NCBI GenBank assembly: GCA_049578545.1
Contig: JBAUMF010000041.1
Coordinates: 1-53,746 of the forward strand
From: DASQBT01 sp049578545
GTDB taxonomy: Bacteria; Pseudomonadota; Gammaproteobacteria; Burkholderiales; Thiobacillaceae
Direction: 5' to 3'
DNA length: 53,746 nt
A program made the position numbers and the translations under genes. Under the pieces are notes generated by a model, which saw nothing but the letters and a program-made list of their open reading frames with translations, did not search any database and was not told the DNA's origin. Positions 1 through 8,100 of the stretch are shown here, piece by piece. Positions within the stretch are counted from its first letter, which is position 1. The number at the start of each line of letters is the position of its first letter.

Positions 1-96
1 GGCGTTCAAGACACTCAAATTGGGCAGGCTGACATTGCCGCGTTGTCTGGGCAGGCAGTGTGCGATTTCTTCGTACTGGGCTTGTGTGAGTTCCAT
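1..96 (-). CDS. IS5-family transposase, N-terminal fragment (window edge)
   Basis: The minus strand encodes 32 residues starting MELTQAQYEEIAHCLPRQRG and continuing in frame to the window edge. This N-terminus, with the Q-Y-x-x-I-A-H-C-L-P-R-Q-R-G-N-V signature, is typical of the first reading frame of IS5-family DDE transposases, which bind the element ends and catalyse cut-and-paste transposition. The catalytic residues lie beyond the edge. The truncation is due to the window and says nothing about whether the gene is intact. The family call rests on remembered similarity of this short stretch. Confidence 0.75.
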   Translation of the reverse strand, partial: MELTQAQYEEIAHCLPRQRGNVSLPNLSVLNA

Positions 97-150
97 GCCC
101 AAAGTATTTCATAGCCATCCGCATCGCGTCAATTAGTGTTAACACGCCCT
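1..150 (-). mobile_element. End of an IS5-family insertion sequence, cut by the window edge
   Basis: The 5' part of a transposase gene runs off the left edge. About 55 bases upstream of its start lies a run that reads GGGCGTGTTAACACT on the minus strand, which resembles the terminal repeats of IS5-family (IS1031-like) elements. I place the outer end near position 150, followed by a CTAG-like target. The partner end is outside the window, so the terminal repeat cannot be confirmed. Confidence 0.55.
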
Positions 151-342
151 AGCGAAAGGCTTCGGTTGCGCAGAAGTAACGGGCACGAAGATTGTATCAT
201 CCTGAGCACGCGCAGGCAGGCAAAGACCCCGTCAACACCAGCAATACATCGAGTGATCTGGCAAGGATCAGCATCAGTTCTCTCAGTTGGTTTTTTGTCG
301 GGAATTACGGCCAGAGTGTAGAGTTCCTCCCGACTCGGCCGA

Positions 343-1113
343 TTACGCGCTCCGTATGGCCTTGGACGAACGGGTTCTGAGAATTCCGGACATCAAGCTC
401 AACATTGCAATGACGCACACAATGACTGCACCTGATGGCCAATCCATTAATGCCGAAGCCACCAGTCCCAAACCATATCCAAGCACGCCAACAGTCCATG
501 CTAATGCCAGCCCTTTCCTGCCCGGCACACCGCGCACCGCCAAGGCAGGCAGGATCAGGCTGGCAAACACCAGATATACGCCAGCCAGCTGGACTGACAG
601 GGTCACCGCGGCGGCGAATATGGCATAAAATCCCAGACCTTTTCGGGTGAACGGCGAAAACAACAGCAAGCCTAAACCGGCCGTGACCAGCCCGGCCCAT
701 TTAAGCTGTTCCTTGCCGACCCAAAGAATCTGCCCGGCCAGCAAATCCTGCAATTCTTCTCCACCATGCGGGTCGTGCGCCAACAACAATATTCCCACAC
801 AAGCTGCCACCACAAACGTCGAACCGATCAGGGCCTCCTGGGTTTCAGGCCAGTGCCGCTCGGTCCAGCCCAGCAACAGCGCGCCCAGCAAAGCTGCCAT
901 TACCGCGGCCACCTGCACCTCAATACCGGATTCAATACCGAGCTGGTGTGCTGCTATGACCCCCAGACCCGCAATTTGCGCAACAGCCAGGTCAAGGAAC
1001 ACAATGCCCCGCGAGAGGACGATGCGCCCGAGTGGAACATGCGTGAAAAGTATCAACAAGCCAGCCAGCAAGGCTGGCAGCACGAGGGAAGGGTCAAGGC
1101 CGCTCCAGTTCAT
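343..1113 (-). CDS. Metal ABC transporter permease (ABC-3 / ZnuB type)
   Basis: This 256-residue, very hydrophobic protein has about seven or eight predicted membrane segments and matches the ABC-3 family that moves Zn2+ or Mn2+ across the inner membrane. The start (MNWSGLDPSLVLPALLAG) overlaps the end of the binding-protein gene by four bases, so the two are translated together. Length is slightly below the 260-290 usual for the family, and the C-terminus ends in a basic tail. No ATPase gene follows: about 190 bases downstream an IS5-family element begins, so the nucleotide-binding subunit is either beyond the window or elsewhere. Zinc rather than manganese is inferred from the neighbouring binding protein. 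Confidence 0.85.
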   Translation of the reverse strand: MNWSGLDPSLVLPALLAGLLILFTHVPLGRIVLSRGIVFLDLAVAQIAGLGVIAAHQLGIESGIEVQVAAVMAALLGALLLGWTERHWPETQEALIGSTFVVAACVGILLLAHDPHGGEELQDLLAGQILWVGKEQLKWAGLVTAGLGLLLFSPFTRKGLGFYAIFAAAVTLSVQLAGVYLVFASLILPALAVRGVPGRKGLALAWTVGVLGYGLGLVASALMDWPSGAVIVCVIAMLSLMSGILRTRSSKAIRSA

Positions 1114-2012
1114 TTGAGCCCTGCCAGGAGTCGATTCACCGTGTCATCAAACAGGCTGTAAAGATTGCCTGCCTCTGCATCGCCCCCCACGGTGAATGGA
1201 AGGGCCACGGGGGGCAGGCCTGCACGCTCAGACAGCCAGAGACTGGGCCGATCCGGCTGATAGGCCGCTCTCAACACCATCTTCGCCGGATTGCTTTTCA
1301 GTTTCTGCAGCACCGTGGCCAGATACGATACGGAAGGCTCAACACCAGGCTTCGGTTCAAGCACGGCAACCCGCCTCAAACCCAGCCAGTTTTCCAGGTA
1401 CGGGAATGCGTCATGCTGCACGGCCACCGGGACACCCCTCAGAGGCGCAGCCTTCGCTTCCCAGATTTTCATGGCCTGAGCCCAGCGAGCCTGGAATGCC
1501 TTTTCGCGATTCATGAAATCCGAAGCCCTGGAGCCATCCAGTTGCGCCATAACTCTTGACATCGGGCCCGCAACTTTGGCTATGGCTCGCGGATCAGTCT
1601 GGATATGGGGATTTCCGGCTGCATGTACATCACCCTGGCTACGATCGAGGCGGAGAGGCACTTCCATTAGCGACACGTAGCGAGCAGCTTCAAAATAGCC
1701 CGGCTGCCCAGGCTGTACCCTGTCGTTACCCGACTCAGTCAGCAATACCGGCAGCCAGCCGATTTCCAGTTCAGCGCCGGTGCATACTACCAAATCCGCC
1801 TGCCGCATTTTCGCGATCAGCGATGGCCTGGCCTGAATATGATGTGGATCCTGCAAGGCGTTTGTCGCCGTGTAAACGGTCACATCGCTACCACCTAGTT
1901 CTTTTGCCAGAGCACCCCATTCAGGTTCGCAGGCAAACACTTTCAACCCTGCGAGAGCCGAATTCGCGCTTACAACAAACAAGATGGCTGAAGCCCATTT
2001 CAATATTTTCAT
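1110..2012 (-). CDS. Periplasmic zinc/manganese-binding protein (ZnuA-like)
   Basis: This 300-residue member of the cluster A-I metal-binding proteins delivers a divalent metal to the ABC-3 permease encoded directly downstream. A cleavable signal peptide ends near Ala21. Likely metal ligands are His57/His58 (in DPHH), His136 (NPH) and His200 (QHD), the spacing expected for this family. The long His/Asp-rich loop found in many ZnuA proteins is absent, so the preferred metal is not settled. It lies nine bases after the outer-membrane barrel gene, which suggests one operon for crossing both membranes. Confidence 0.85.
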   Translation of the reverse strand: MKILKWASAILFVVSANSALAGLKVFACEPEWGALAKELGGSDVTVYTATNALQDPHHIQARPSLIAKMRQADLVVCTGAELEIGWLPVLLTESGNDRVQPGQPGYFEAARYVSLMEVPLRLDRSQGDVHAAGNPHIQTDPRAIAKVAGPMSRVMAQLDGSRASDFMNREKAFQARWAQAMKIWEAKAAPLRGVPVAVQHDAFPYLENWLGLRRVAVLEPKPGVEPSVSYLATVLQKLKSNPAKMVLRAAYQPDRPSLWLSERAGLPPVALPFTVGGDAEAGNLYSLFDDTVNRLLAGLK

Positions 2013-2021
2013 GACAACTCC

Positions 2022-3365
2022 TTAAAACTTGTGTGCGCCATGGGTTCCCAGGCTGTAGATATACTGAAGGAACACTTGGCTCTCATCCTGCCCGGCAGTG
2101 CTCTTGTCCAGACTGTATTGCGCGCGGATCAGAGTAAATTCCGACGGGCTCCAGTCCACCATCAGAGATTGCCGGCTGGGGTTGTAATCTCCGAGTGAAG
2201 CAATGGTGCTACCAATGTCTGACCCGTTCAAATCCACACTGCCGCGATATAGCTTGTCATAACGATAGCCAACCCGCCAAAGCGGCATGAACTGGTATAC
2301 CCCCTGTGCATAGAATCCCGACTGACTGGAATCATAGGGACCGGTTGTGCAGATGTTGCAATCGAGCGAGCCCGACTCGTCACGATGAAAATACTCAGAA
2401 GCAAACTTGAAATTGTTGACATACGGATTGCCATGGGGCGCCCATTTCCAGACAAAGTCTCCCAGCCACACCTTGGAGTTGCCACTGAAGCTGCCGCTTA
2501 CATCCGCTCCTGATGGATCCGTGCCGTCAAAGCTTCGATTGACCCCCCGGGTTGAAAGATAACTCACGCCACCTCGCCAACTGTTGGATTCGCCAACATC
2601 TCCTCCAAGATGGACACCGGTCGTCACCGCACCGGCACCATTCTTGTCGCGATCCGTCCCAGGGAACTTGGCGCCCCGGCCCACTTCAAGAAAGGGTTCA
2701 ATCAGCAGATCGGTGGGCGCAAGCCATTTGAACTGAAGGCCATCCTGAATATAGTGTTCGCCAAACAAGGCCTTGTACACCAGATTGTTGTCGACAAAAT
2801 CCCAGGCATGGGCGTGCTGCTCGTTCTGGTATCCCAAGGCCGAGATAAACCGGCCACCCTTGATGTTGAAGCCGTTGCCCAAGCCCAGTGTCTGGAACCA
2901 GGCTTCTTCAACGGATACGTCCTGATCCGCCACCACAATGTTGGCAAACCCTTTAAACATGGGATCGATGTTCGCGGCAAGCGATATCTCCGTGCCATCG
3001 ACCGAGAATCCTTTGGGCGGACGGTCCTGGCCGGCTGGCGTCAGAAAGCCACCAATTTCGGTGCCTGCCGGCTTGCCCAAATTGGCATAGCGGCCATCCA
3101 GGATCATCGAGATGTCCGGGTTGAAGCTGTTCGAGCGTGCGGGCGGAGCAGGCGGTGGGGCCGACGCGGCTTCTGCTGTTTGCTGCGCAGCATCGGCCTT
3201 GGCTTCCGCGCTCTGCAAACGGGCTTCCAGCGCGGAGATGCGCTTCTCGTATTGCTGCTTGAGTTGATCTATCTCCGCCCGAATCGCTGCCAGATCATCG
3301 GCAGCATAAGCGGGCGACGCCAGCATCATGGCGATGCCGGACACAATAAGGGTGTGTCGAAACAT
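2022..3365 (-). CDS. Outer-membrane beta-barrel protein with N-terminal coiled coil, linked to metal uptake
   Basis: The 447-residue protein has a signal peptide (about residues 1-21), a short coiled coil (about 24-65, heptad-like Leu/Ile with many Lys and Glu), a Pro-rich linker, and then a long alternating pattern with many Gly, Tyr, Trp and Asn that ends in Phe, the usual signature of an outer-membrane barrel. No TonB box or plug domain is apparent, so it looks porin-like. A CNIC pair lies in an external-loop position. As first gene of the operon with a metal-binding protein and ABC permease, it probably admits the metal or a metal complex; this role is inferred from context. Confidence 0.7.
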   Translation of the reverse strand: MFRHTLIVSGIAMMLASPAYAADDLAAIRAEIDQLKQQYEKRISALEARLQSAEAKADAAQQTAEAASAPPPAPPARSNSFNPDISMILDGRYANLGKPAGTEIGGFLTPAGQDRPPKGFSVDGTEISLAANIDPMFKGFANIVVADQDVSVEEAWFQTLGLGNGFNIKGGRFISALGYQNEQHAHAWDFVDNNLVYKALFGEHYIQDGLQFKWLAPTDLLIEPFLEVGRGAKFPGTDRDKNGAGAVTTGVHLGGDVGESNSWRGGVSYLSTRGVNRSFDGTDPSGADVSGSFSGNSKVWLGDFVWKWAPHGNPYVNNFKFASEYFHRDESGSLDCNICTTGPYDSSQSGFYAQGVYQFMPLWRVGYRYDKLYRGSVDLNGSDIGSTIASLGDYNPSRQSLMVDWSPSEFTLIRAQYSLDKSTAGQDESQVFLQYIYSLGTHGAHKF

Positions 3366-3425
3366 GACTTACCTCGTCAGAAAATAACCTGGCCCCAGCC
3401 ATAGGCCGGGGATAAAAATCAAAGT

Positions 3426-3731
3426 TCAGGCGAGGTAAACAGGCGGCGCCCGAGCTCGAGCGCAAATGGGGAAAACGGGAGTATAAGAAGAATGGGCAAC
3501 AACCACCCAGTCCTGAATCGCCGCCAGCAGTGGCGGCTGAAATAGCGTGAATGCGAGGGGGCCGCTGCCCAGTTGCGCGTAACTGACGCACGACTCACAT
3601 GGTGCGTCAGTGGTGTGCCCCTGATCATGGCTGGCAGGTGCAACGAGGTGCGTAGCCAGATGCGCGGTGTAACCGACCTGCGCAAACAGGAAGGCAAAGA
3701 CCACTGCAATAGCGCGGAGGTATTGACCCAT
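3426..3731 (-). CDS. Small His/Cys-containing membrane or secreted protein of the metal-uptake cluster
   Basis: About 101 residues. I chose the internal ATG (MGQYLRAIAVVFAF) because the hydrophobic N-terminal segment then sits at the protein start as a signal or anchor; an in-frame ATG nine codons upstream (3758) is the alternative. A His-rich stretch (about residues 23-39) and a CESC pair (about 45-48) are candidate metal ligands, followed by a second hydrophobic segment. It resembles small DUF2946-type proteins that accompany metal transporters, but I cannot assign it firmly. The gene lies just upstream of the barrel-transporter operon on the same strand and diverges from mutM, with 53 bases between them. 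Confidence 0.6.
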   Translation of the reverse strand: MGQYLRAIAVVFAFLFAQVGYTAHLATHLVAPASHDQGHTTDAPCESCVSYAQLGSGPLAFTLFQPPLLAAIQDWVVVAHSSYTPVFPICARARAPPVYLA

Positions 3732-3784
3732 CCGCGCATCTTCCAAGTTTGCGGCCAAGCCGTCAACCGGACTTAAAATGCGGC

Positions 3785-4600
3785 ATGCCCGAACTGCCCG
3801 AAATCGAAACCACGCGCCGGGGTCTTCTGCCCCGGATAAAAGATCTGGAGCTAAGCGCCGTAGTTGTCCGTCACCCCCGGTTGCGCTGGCCCGTTCCTAC
3901 TGATATCAATGAACGGCTTCAAGGCCGGAGACTGAAGGGGATTACACGGCGTGGCAAATATCTGCTGTTTGATTTTTCAGAATTGACCCAGATTGTGCAT
4001 CTGGGCATGTCGGGCAGTCTGCGTTTTGCCGTGCCCGACCAGTCGCCCACGGTACACGATCATGTGGACTGGGTGTTTGCTGACAGAACGGTGCTTAGAC
4101 TGCGCGACCCGCGTCGCTTTGGCGCCGTGCTGCTGACGGACGACCCGAATAAGCATCCCCTGCTCGCCCATCTTGGCCCGGAACCGCTGTCAGCCGATTT
4201 TGATGGCGACACGCTTTACCGTACCAGCCGCGGCGCCAAGACGGCGATCAAGAACTTCATCATGGACAGCAAGCGGCTGGCGGGAGTCGGGAATATCTAT
4301 GCCTCGGAATCCCTGTTCGCAGCTGGAATTCGTCCGGGAACGGCTGCCGGGCGACTCACGCGGCCGGCTTGTGGCCGGTTGGCCAAGGCCATCAAAGCCG
4401 TATTGCAGGCGGCGATTGATTCAGGCGGCAGTTCGCTGCGCGATTATGTGGCATCGGACGGGGAAATGGGCTTTTTTCAGCTCCACACCAAGGTGTATGA
4501 TCGTGCCGGATTGCCTTGCAAGATTTGCCAAACTCCAATAAAAAGAATCGTACAGGGCCAACGTGCTTCCTTTTACTGCCCGCACTGCCAACACTATTGA
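3785..4600 (+). CDS. mutM: Formamidopyrimidine-DNA glycosylase (Fpg)
   Basis: This 271-residue bifunctional base-excision repair enzyme removes 8-oxoguanine and formamidopyrimidines and nicks the abasic site. The start is fixed by chemistry: the mature N-terminus must be Pro2-Glu3, which gives MPELPEIE, so an in-frame upstream start (3749) is wrong. The conserved Lys58 (RRGKYLL), the central helix-two-turn-helix and the C-terminal zinc finger (CKIC then CPHC) are all present. Length is normal. The gene stands alone: upstream is the divergent small metal-cluster gene, and five bases after its stop an IS630-family element is inserted, which spares the coding region. Confidence 0.97.
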   Translation: MPELPEIETTRRGLLPRIKDLELSAVVVRHPRLRWPVPTDINERLQGRRLKGITRRGKYLLFDFSELTQIVHLGMSGSLRFAVPDQSPTVHDHVDWVFADRTVLRLRDPRRFGAVLLTDDPNKHPLLAHLGPEPLSADFDGDTLYRTSRGAKTAIKNFIMDSKRLAGVGNIYASESLFAAGIRPGTAAGRLTRPACGRLAKAIKAVLQAAIDSGGSSLRDYVASDGEMGFFQLHTKVYDRAGLPCKICQTPIKRIVQGQRASFYCPHCQHY

Positions 4601-4621
4601 GAATTACATAACTGTATGACA

Positions 4622-5640
4622 TCAGAACAAGTCAGCCTGTTTCCAGAATGCGGCGATGAGCTTGGGTCGCCGCTGGGCGGACTTGAGCTTGGCGCGCGCG
4701 GTATGGGCCAGTTCAGCGATGGAATCCGGGCAGTAATTGGCAAGCGCATGACGTTTGAGCCAAGCCCACAGATATTCGACCGGGTTCAGATCAGGCGCAT
4801 AAGGTGGCAGGAAGGCCAACGCGACCCTTCCCTTAAGGCCATCGACATACTCCCGCACCAGGCGGGAACGGTGCGCGCGCAGCCCGTCCCAGACAATCAG
4901 CAGCCGGCGGCCAACCTGCTTGACCAGCGCCTTCAGGAACTCGACGATCTGCGCGCTCCTGATCGTGCCTTCATGGAATCGGAAGTAGGCATTGGTGAAA
5001 CTCAGCCCGGCCATCATCGACAACTGCTTCCAGTTGAAGTGGAACTGGATGATCGGCGTCTGTCCCTTGGGCGCCCAGGTGCGCACCCTCGTCGGCTGTT
5101 CGGACAAATTGGATTCGTCGATGAATACGATTACGCGGCCTTCTTTGCGGGCTTTTTTTTGAGCGCAGGCCAGGTCCGCTTCTTCCACTGCAAAACCGCC
5201 TTTTCGTTGCGCTCGATGGCTCGCTTCTCGGGCTTCTGGCTGGAAAAACCCATGGCGCCCAGAATGCGCCAGACATGGACGTCGCTGTATTTGATGCCGA
5301 AACGTTTCGCGATCAGCAGGCGCACCCGCTTGAGCGTCCACAGGTCGGTGCCGTATCCATTGGCCATCGGCCCGGCCAGCAGTGCCTCGCGCAATTCCTC
5401 GACCTGCTCGGCCACCATCAGCGGTGGGCGTCCGCCACGGCTCATGACCCGAAGGGCGTCGATCCCGCCCTCCCGTAGGATGCCAAGCCAGCGATATACG
5501 GTTTGCCGGGGCGCGCCGACCGCCTTGGCGACTTCGGCCGGTGCCTTGCCTTTTTCCAGCAGTCGGCCCGCACGTACTCGCCGCTTGGCCGCTTCGTCCA
5601 TCTTCACCGCCATGACTTCTCCTCGATGCAATTCTGACAT
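4622..5640 (-). CDS. IS630-family transposase, full product by -1 frameshift
   Basis: Reading from 5640, an N-terminal frame with helix-turn-helix DNA-binding regions is followed, after a run of eight A, by the catalytic frame. A -1 shift at that run gives about 339 residues. The catalytic half carries the DDE triad: FIDESN (first Asp), VWDGLRAH (second Asp) and LPPYAPDLNPVEYLW (Glu), the signature of IS630/mariner transposases. The enzyme cuts and joins the element ends at TA. Without the shift only the DNA-binding domain would be made. Confidence 0.88.
5131..5640 (-). CDS. IS630 OrfA: DNA-binding N-terminal product made without frameshift
   Basis: The 169-residue unshifted product contains a helix-turn-helix of the Helix-turn-helix_23/29 type (about residues 28-56, around VGAPRQTVYRWLGILREGG) and a winged-helix part, and ends in a Lys/Ala-rich tail just past the slippery A run. 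It would bind the element ends but lacks all DDE residues, so it may act as a repressor of transposition, as is known for other frameshifted IS elements. That role is inferred. Confidence 0.7.
   Translation of the reverse strand: MSELHRGEVMAVKMDEAAKRRVRAGRLLEKGKAPAEVAKAVGAPRQTVYRWLGILREGGIDALRVMSRGGRPPLMVAEQVEELREALLAGPMANGYGTDLWTLKRVRLLIAKRFGIKYSDVHVWRILGAMGFSSQKPEKRAIERNEKAVLQWKKRTWPALKKKPAKKAA
5153..5160 (-). other. Probable programmed -1 frameshift site (A8 run)
   Basis: On the minus strand the transposase reads CTC AAA AAA AAG CCC. Slipping back one base on A-AAA-AAA moves the ribosome into the catalytic frame, while the original frame stops about ten codons later at TAA. An unbroken A8 is a classic slippery site. 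A sequencing error in the homopolymer is the alternative. Confidence 0.65.
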
Positions 5641-5781
5641 CGGTATGACTCATCAAGGGAGAAAAAGTTGTCATACGGTTATGTAATTATCAATAGATCC
5701 CGATAAATGGTGTCAAGATTGCGGCCTCACTGGCCGTTAACGATGATGAACAAAACCACGCCTTACACTTCAGGTTCAATT

Positions 5782-7746
5782 ATGAGTACGACTCTGGCTT
5801 CCGATTTCGAGCGCTACAGCGGATGGCGTAACGACGTTACTCAGCGCATCATTGATCTCAAAGCCTGGCTGGCAAGCCAGGATCTGTACGATGCAGAAAC
5901 TGACCTGCACCTCAAGCAGCTGCTCGACAAGCTTAATGAAGACCGCCTTAACGTTGCGTTTGTTGCAGAGTTCTCCCGCGGCAAATCAGAGCTCATCAAT
6001 GCGATTTTCTTCTCCGACTATCGCCAGCGTGTGTTGCCCTCTTCGGCCGGCCGCACCACCATGTGTCCGACCGAGCTGTTTTACGAAGCCGACAGTCCGC
6101 CGTCCATCAGGTTGCTGCCCATCGAAACAAAGACCCGAGAGGGCACGGTCAGTGATTTCAAACGTCATCTTTCCGAATGGGCCGAGTTTCCGCTGGATAT
6201 CAATTCAGCGGAGCAGATGACCAGTGTACTGGTTAAACTTTCCGAAACAATGCGGGTAACCGAGGACATTGCAACCCAGTACGGTCTGCTGAACCCCAAT
6301 GACGAGGAGACCCGACACACACTCGAAAAAAAGGGAACACTGGAAATTCCCCGTTGGCGCCACGCCCTGATCAATTTCCCCCATCCCTTGCTCGAACAGG
6401 GACTGGTCATCCTCGACACACCCGGCCTCAATGCAATCGGAACCGAACCGGAGCTGACGCTCAGCCTGTTACCCAATGCCCATGCAGTGCTGTTTTTGCT
6501 GGCTGCCGACACCGGTGTTACCAAGTCCGATATCGATGTGTGGCGTCACCACATTTCTTCTGTGCAAACTGGCAGTCAGGGACGGCTTGTTGTTCTGAAC
6601 AAGATCGACGGTCTGTGGGACGAATTGAAAACACCGGAACAGGTAGATGCGGAGATCGCCCGCCAAGTTGAAACAACAGCAGATCAACTCGACCTTTCGC
6701 CCGATCAAATCTATCCCGTATCTGCTCAGAAAGCGCTGCTGGCCAAGATCAGAAACGATCCTGTCCTCCTGGAAAAGAGTCGCCTGCCCATTCTGGAAGC
6801 GGCCTTGTCGGGCGAGTTGATGCCCTGCAAGCAGGAATTGGTGCGCTCTTCAACTGAAGGCGCCGTTGTGGATGTGGTAGTAAAAACTACAGAGCTGCTT
6901 GAAGCCCGCCTTGCCAGCATTCAGGATCAGATCGACGAACTGGAAACCTTGCGCGGCAAGAATAAGGATGTGGTTTCACACATGATGTCGAAAGCCAACC
7001 AGGACAAGCAGACTTTCGAGAAAGGCTTGGCCCAGTTCCAGGCGCTCAAGACTGTATTCGCAAGCCATGCCAGCATCTTGCGTACATATCTTGGCATGGA
7101 CACGCTCCGTTCCGAAGTGCGGAAAACCCGCAAGACCATGGAGGCCAGCGCATTTTCAAGAGGCCTCAGCGCTGCAATGGAAAGATTCTTCGTCCAGGTC
7201 AAGGGCAATCTGGACAAAGCGGGCCATCAATCCGATGAAATTCAGACCATGATGAAGGCCATGTATCGAAAATTCAGCGAAGAGCACGGCCTGGCCGCGG
7301 TTAACCCACCGGAGTTTTCCTTGCTGCGCTTCCAGAAGGAGATTCTGCGCCTGGAGCGCATTTTTGATGATCGCTTCAACAACTTCACTGCGCTTATCAG
7401 AAATGGCCAGTACCAGCTCACGGCTCGTTTTTTTGAGACGCTGGCCAGTAAAGTGGTGCAGGTATTTGAAATCGCCAGTCGCGAAACCGAAGGATGGCTG
7501 AAAGCACTTATGGCGCCGATGGAAACCCAGGTACGAGAACATCACATGCAACTTAAGCGCAGGCTGGAAAGTGTACAACGCATCCACGAAGCCACGGAAA
7601 CTCTGGATGAACGCATTCAGGAACTGACAGTTTCAGCAAACATTGCCACCCGCCAAATTGAAGACCTTGCGACCCTTAACCAACAAGTATTGCGCTCGCT
7701 GGCAAAAACCATGCAGCCTTCTGCGCCCTTGGCACAAAGCGCCTGA
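5782..7746 (+). CDS. Bacterial dynamin-like GTPase
   Basis: About 654 residues from ATG 5782. In-frame ATGs at 5743 and 5746 and an upstream start at 5707 would add poorly conserved residues. G1 (P-loop) is AEFSRGKS (about 62-69), lacking the first Gly of GxxxxGKS, as in many bacterial dynamins. G3 is DTPGLN (about 211), G4 is NKID (about 273). The C-terminal half is long helical coiled coil with a hydrophobic patch, fitting the stalk and membrane-binding paddle. Bacterial dynamins remodel or protect membranes. The gene stands alone between the IS630 element and a convergent ferredoxin gene and ends at a shared terminator. The cellular role is unknown. Confidence 0.85.
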   Translation: MSTTLASDFERYSGWRNDVTQRIIDLKAWLASQDLYDAETDLHLKQLLDKLNEDRLNVAFVAEFSRGKSELINAIFFSDYRQRVLPSSAGRTTMCPTELFYEADSPPSIRLLPIETKTREGTVSDFKRHLSEWAEFPLDINSAEQMTSVLVKLSETMRVTEDIATQYGLLNPNDEETRHTLEKKGTLEIPRWRHALINFPHPLLEQGLVILDTPGLNAIGTEPELTLSLLPNAHAVLFLLAADTGVTKSDIDVWRHHISSVQTGSQGRLVVLNKIDGLWDELKTPEQVDAEIARQVETTADQLDLSPDQIYPVSAQKALLAKIRNDPVLLEKSRLPILEAALSGELMPCKQELVRSSTEGAVVDVVVKTTELLEARLASIQDQIDELETLRGKNKDVVSHMMSKANQDKQTFEKGLAQFQALKTVFASHASILRTYLGMDTLRSEVRKTRKTMEASAFSRGLSAAMERFFVQVKGNLDKAGHQSDEIQTMMKAMYRKFSEEHGLAAVNPPEFSLLRFQKEILRLERIFDDRFNNFTALIRNGQYQLTARFFETLASKVVQVFEIASRETEGWLKALMAPMETQVREHHMQLKRRLESVQRIHEATETLDERIQELTVSANIATRQIEDLATLNQQVLRSLAKTMQPSAPLAQSA

Positions 7747-7770
7747 TCACTGCCTATAGTCGCATAGCAT

Positions 7771-7797
7771 AAAAAGGCCCGGCTTGCCGGGCTTTTT
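7771..7797. terminator. Bidirectional rho-independent terminator
   Basis: A GC-rich hairpin (CCCGGC, loop, GCCGGG) is flanked by AAAAA on the left and TTTTT on the right, so it can end transcription from both the dynamin gene and the convergent ferredoxin gene. Confidence 0.85.
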
Positions 7798-7824
7798 GAC
7801 ACGACGATTCAGCCGCGCCCTGAT

Positions 7825-8076
7825 CTATATTTTTCCTGTAAGCAGCTTGTACTTTTCCATCAGCTGCTCCGGTGTTTCCTCATAATCCGGATTTACCGGA
7901 ATACAGTCGACCGGGCAGACCTCCCTGCACTGGGGAGTGTCAAAGTGGCCAACACATTCAGTACACTTATTGGGGTCGATCACGTAAATCTCGTCCCCTT
8001 GAGAAATTGCCTCATTGGGACATTCAGGTTCACAGACATCACAGTTGATGCATTCGTCTGTAATCATTAGTGCCAT
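7825..8076 (-). CDS. 2[4Fe-4S] ferredoxin, YfhL type
   Basis: An 83-residue low-potential electron carrier. The first cluster motif is CINCDVCEPECP near the N-terminus; the second is CTEC followed by an eight-residue insertion and CREVCP, the spacing of the YfhL/Alvin ferredoxin family, and the C-terminal helical tail is typical too. It is the last gene of the group coaD-ferredoxin on the minus strand. Its partner is unknown; in many proteobacteria it sits next to coaD as here. Confidence 0.93.
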   Translation of the reverse strand: MALMITDECINCDVCEPECPNEAISQGDEIYVIDPNKCTECVGHFDTPQCREVCPVDCIPVNPDYEETPEQLMEKYKLLTGKI

Positions 8077-8100
8077 GCTTGATGCTCCAGAATTAATACA

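Larger units (their letters stand above)
4607..5683 (-). mobile_element. IS630-family insertion sequence, complete (about 1,077 bp)
   Basis: Matching inverted ends are visible: on the left CATAACTGTATGACATC and on the right, read inward on the minus strand, CATAACCGTATGACAAC. Each is flanked by TA (4605-4606 and 5684-5685), the target duplication typical of IS630/mariner elements. The surrounding AAT-TA-ATT is itself palindromic, so the pre-insertion site reads aatTAatt. The single transposase gene is read on the minus strand and needs a frameshift. Both ends and the gene look intact, so the element may be active. Confidence 0.88.

Noticed and set aside
3732..3784. Zur box between the small metal-cluster gene and mutM
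   Set aside because: No palindrome of the Zur type is present.
4616..5686. Long plus-strand frame (356 codons) over the IS630 element
   Set aside because: Exactly opposite the transposase gene, with no domain and composition expected from an antisense shadow.
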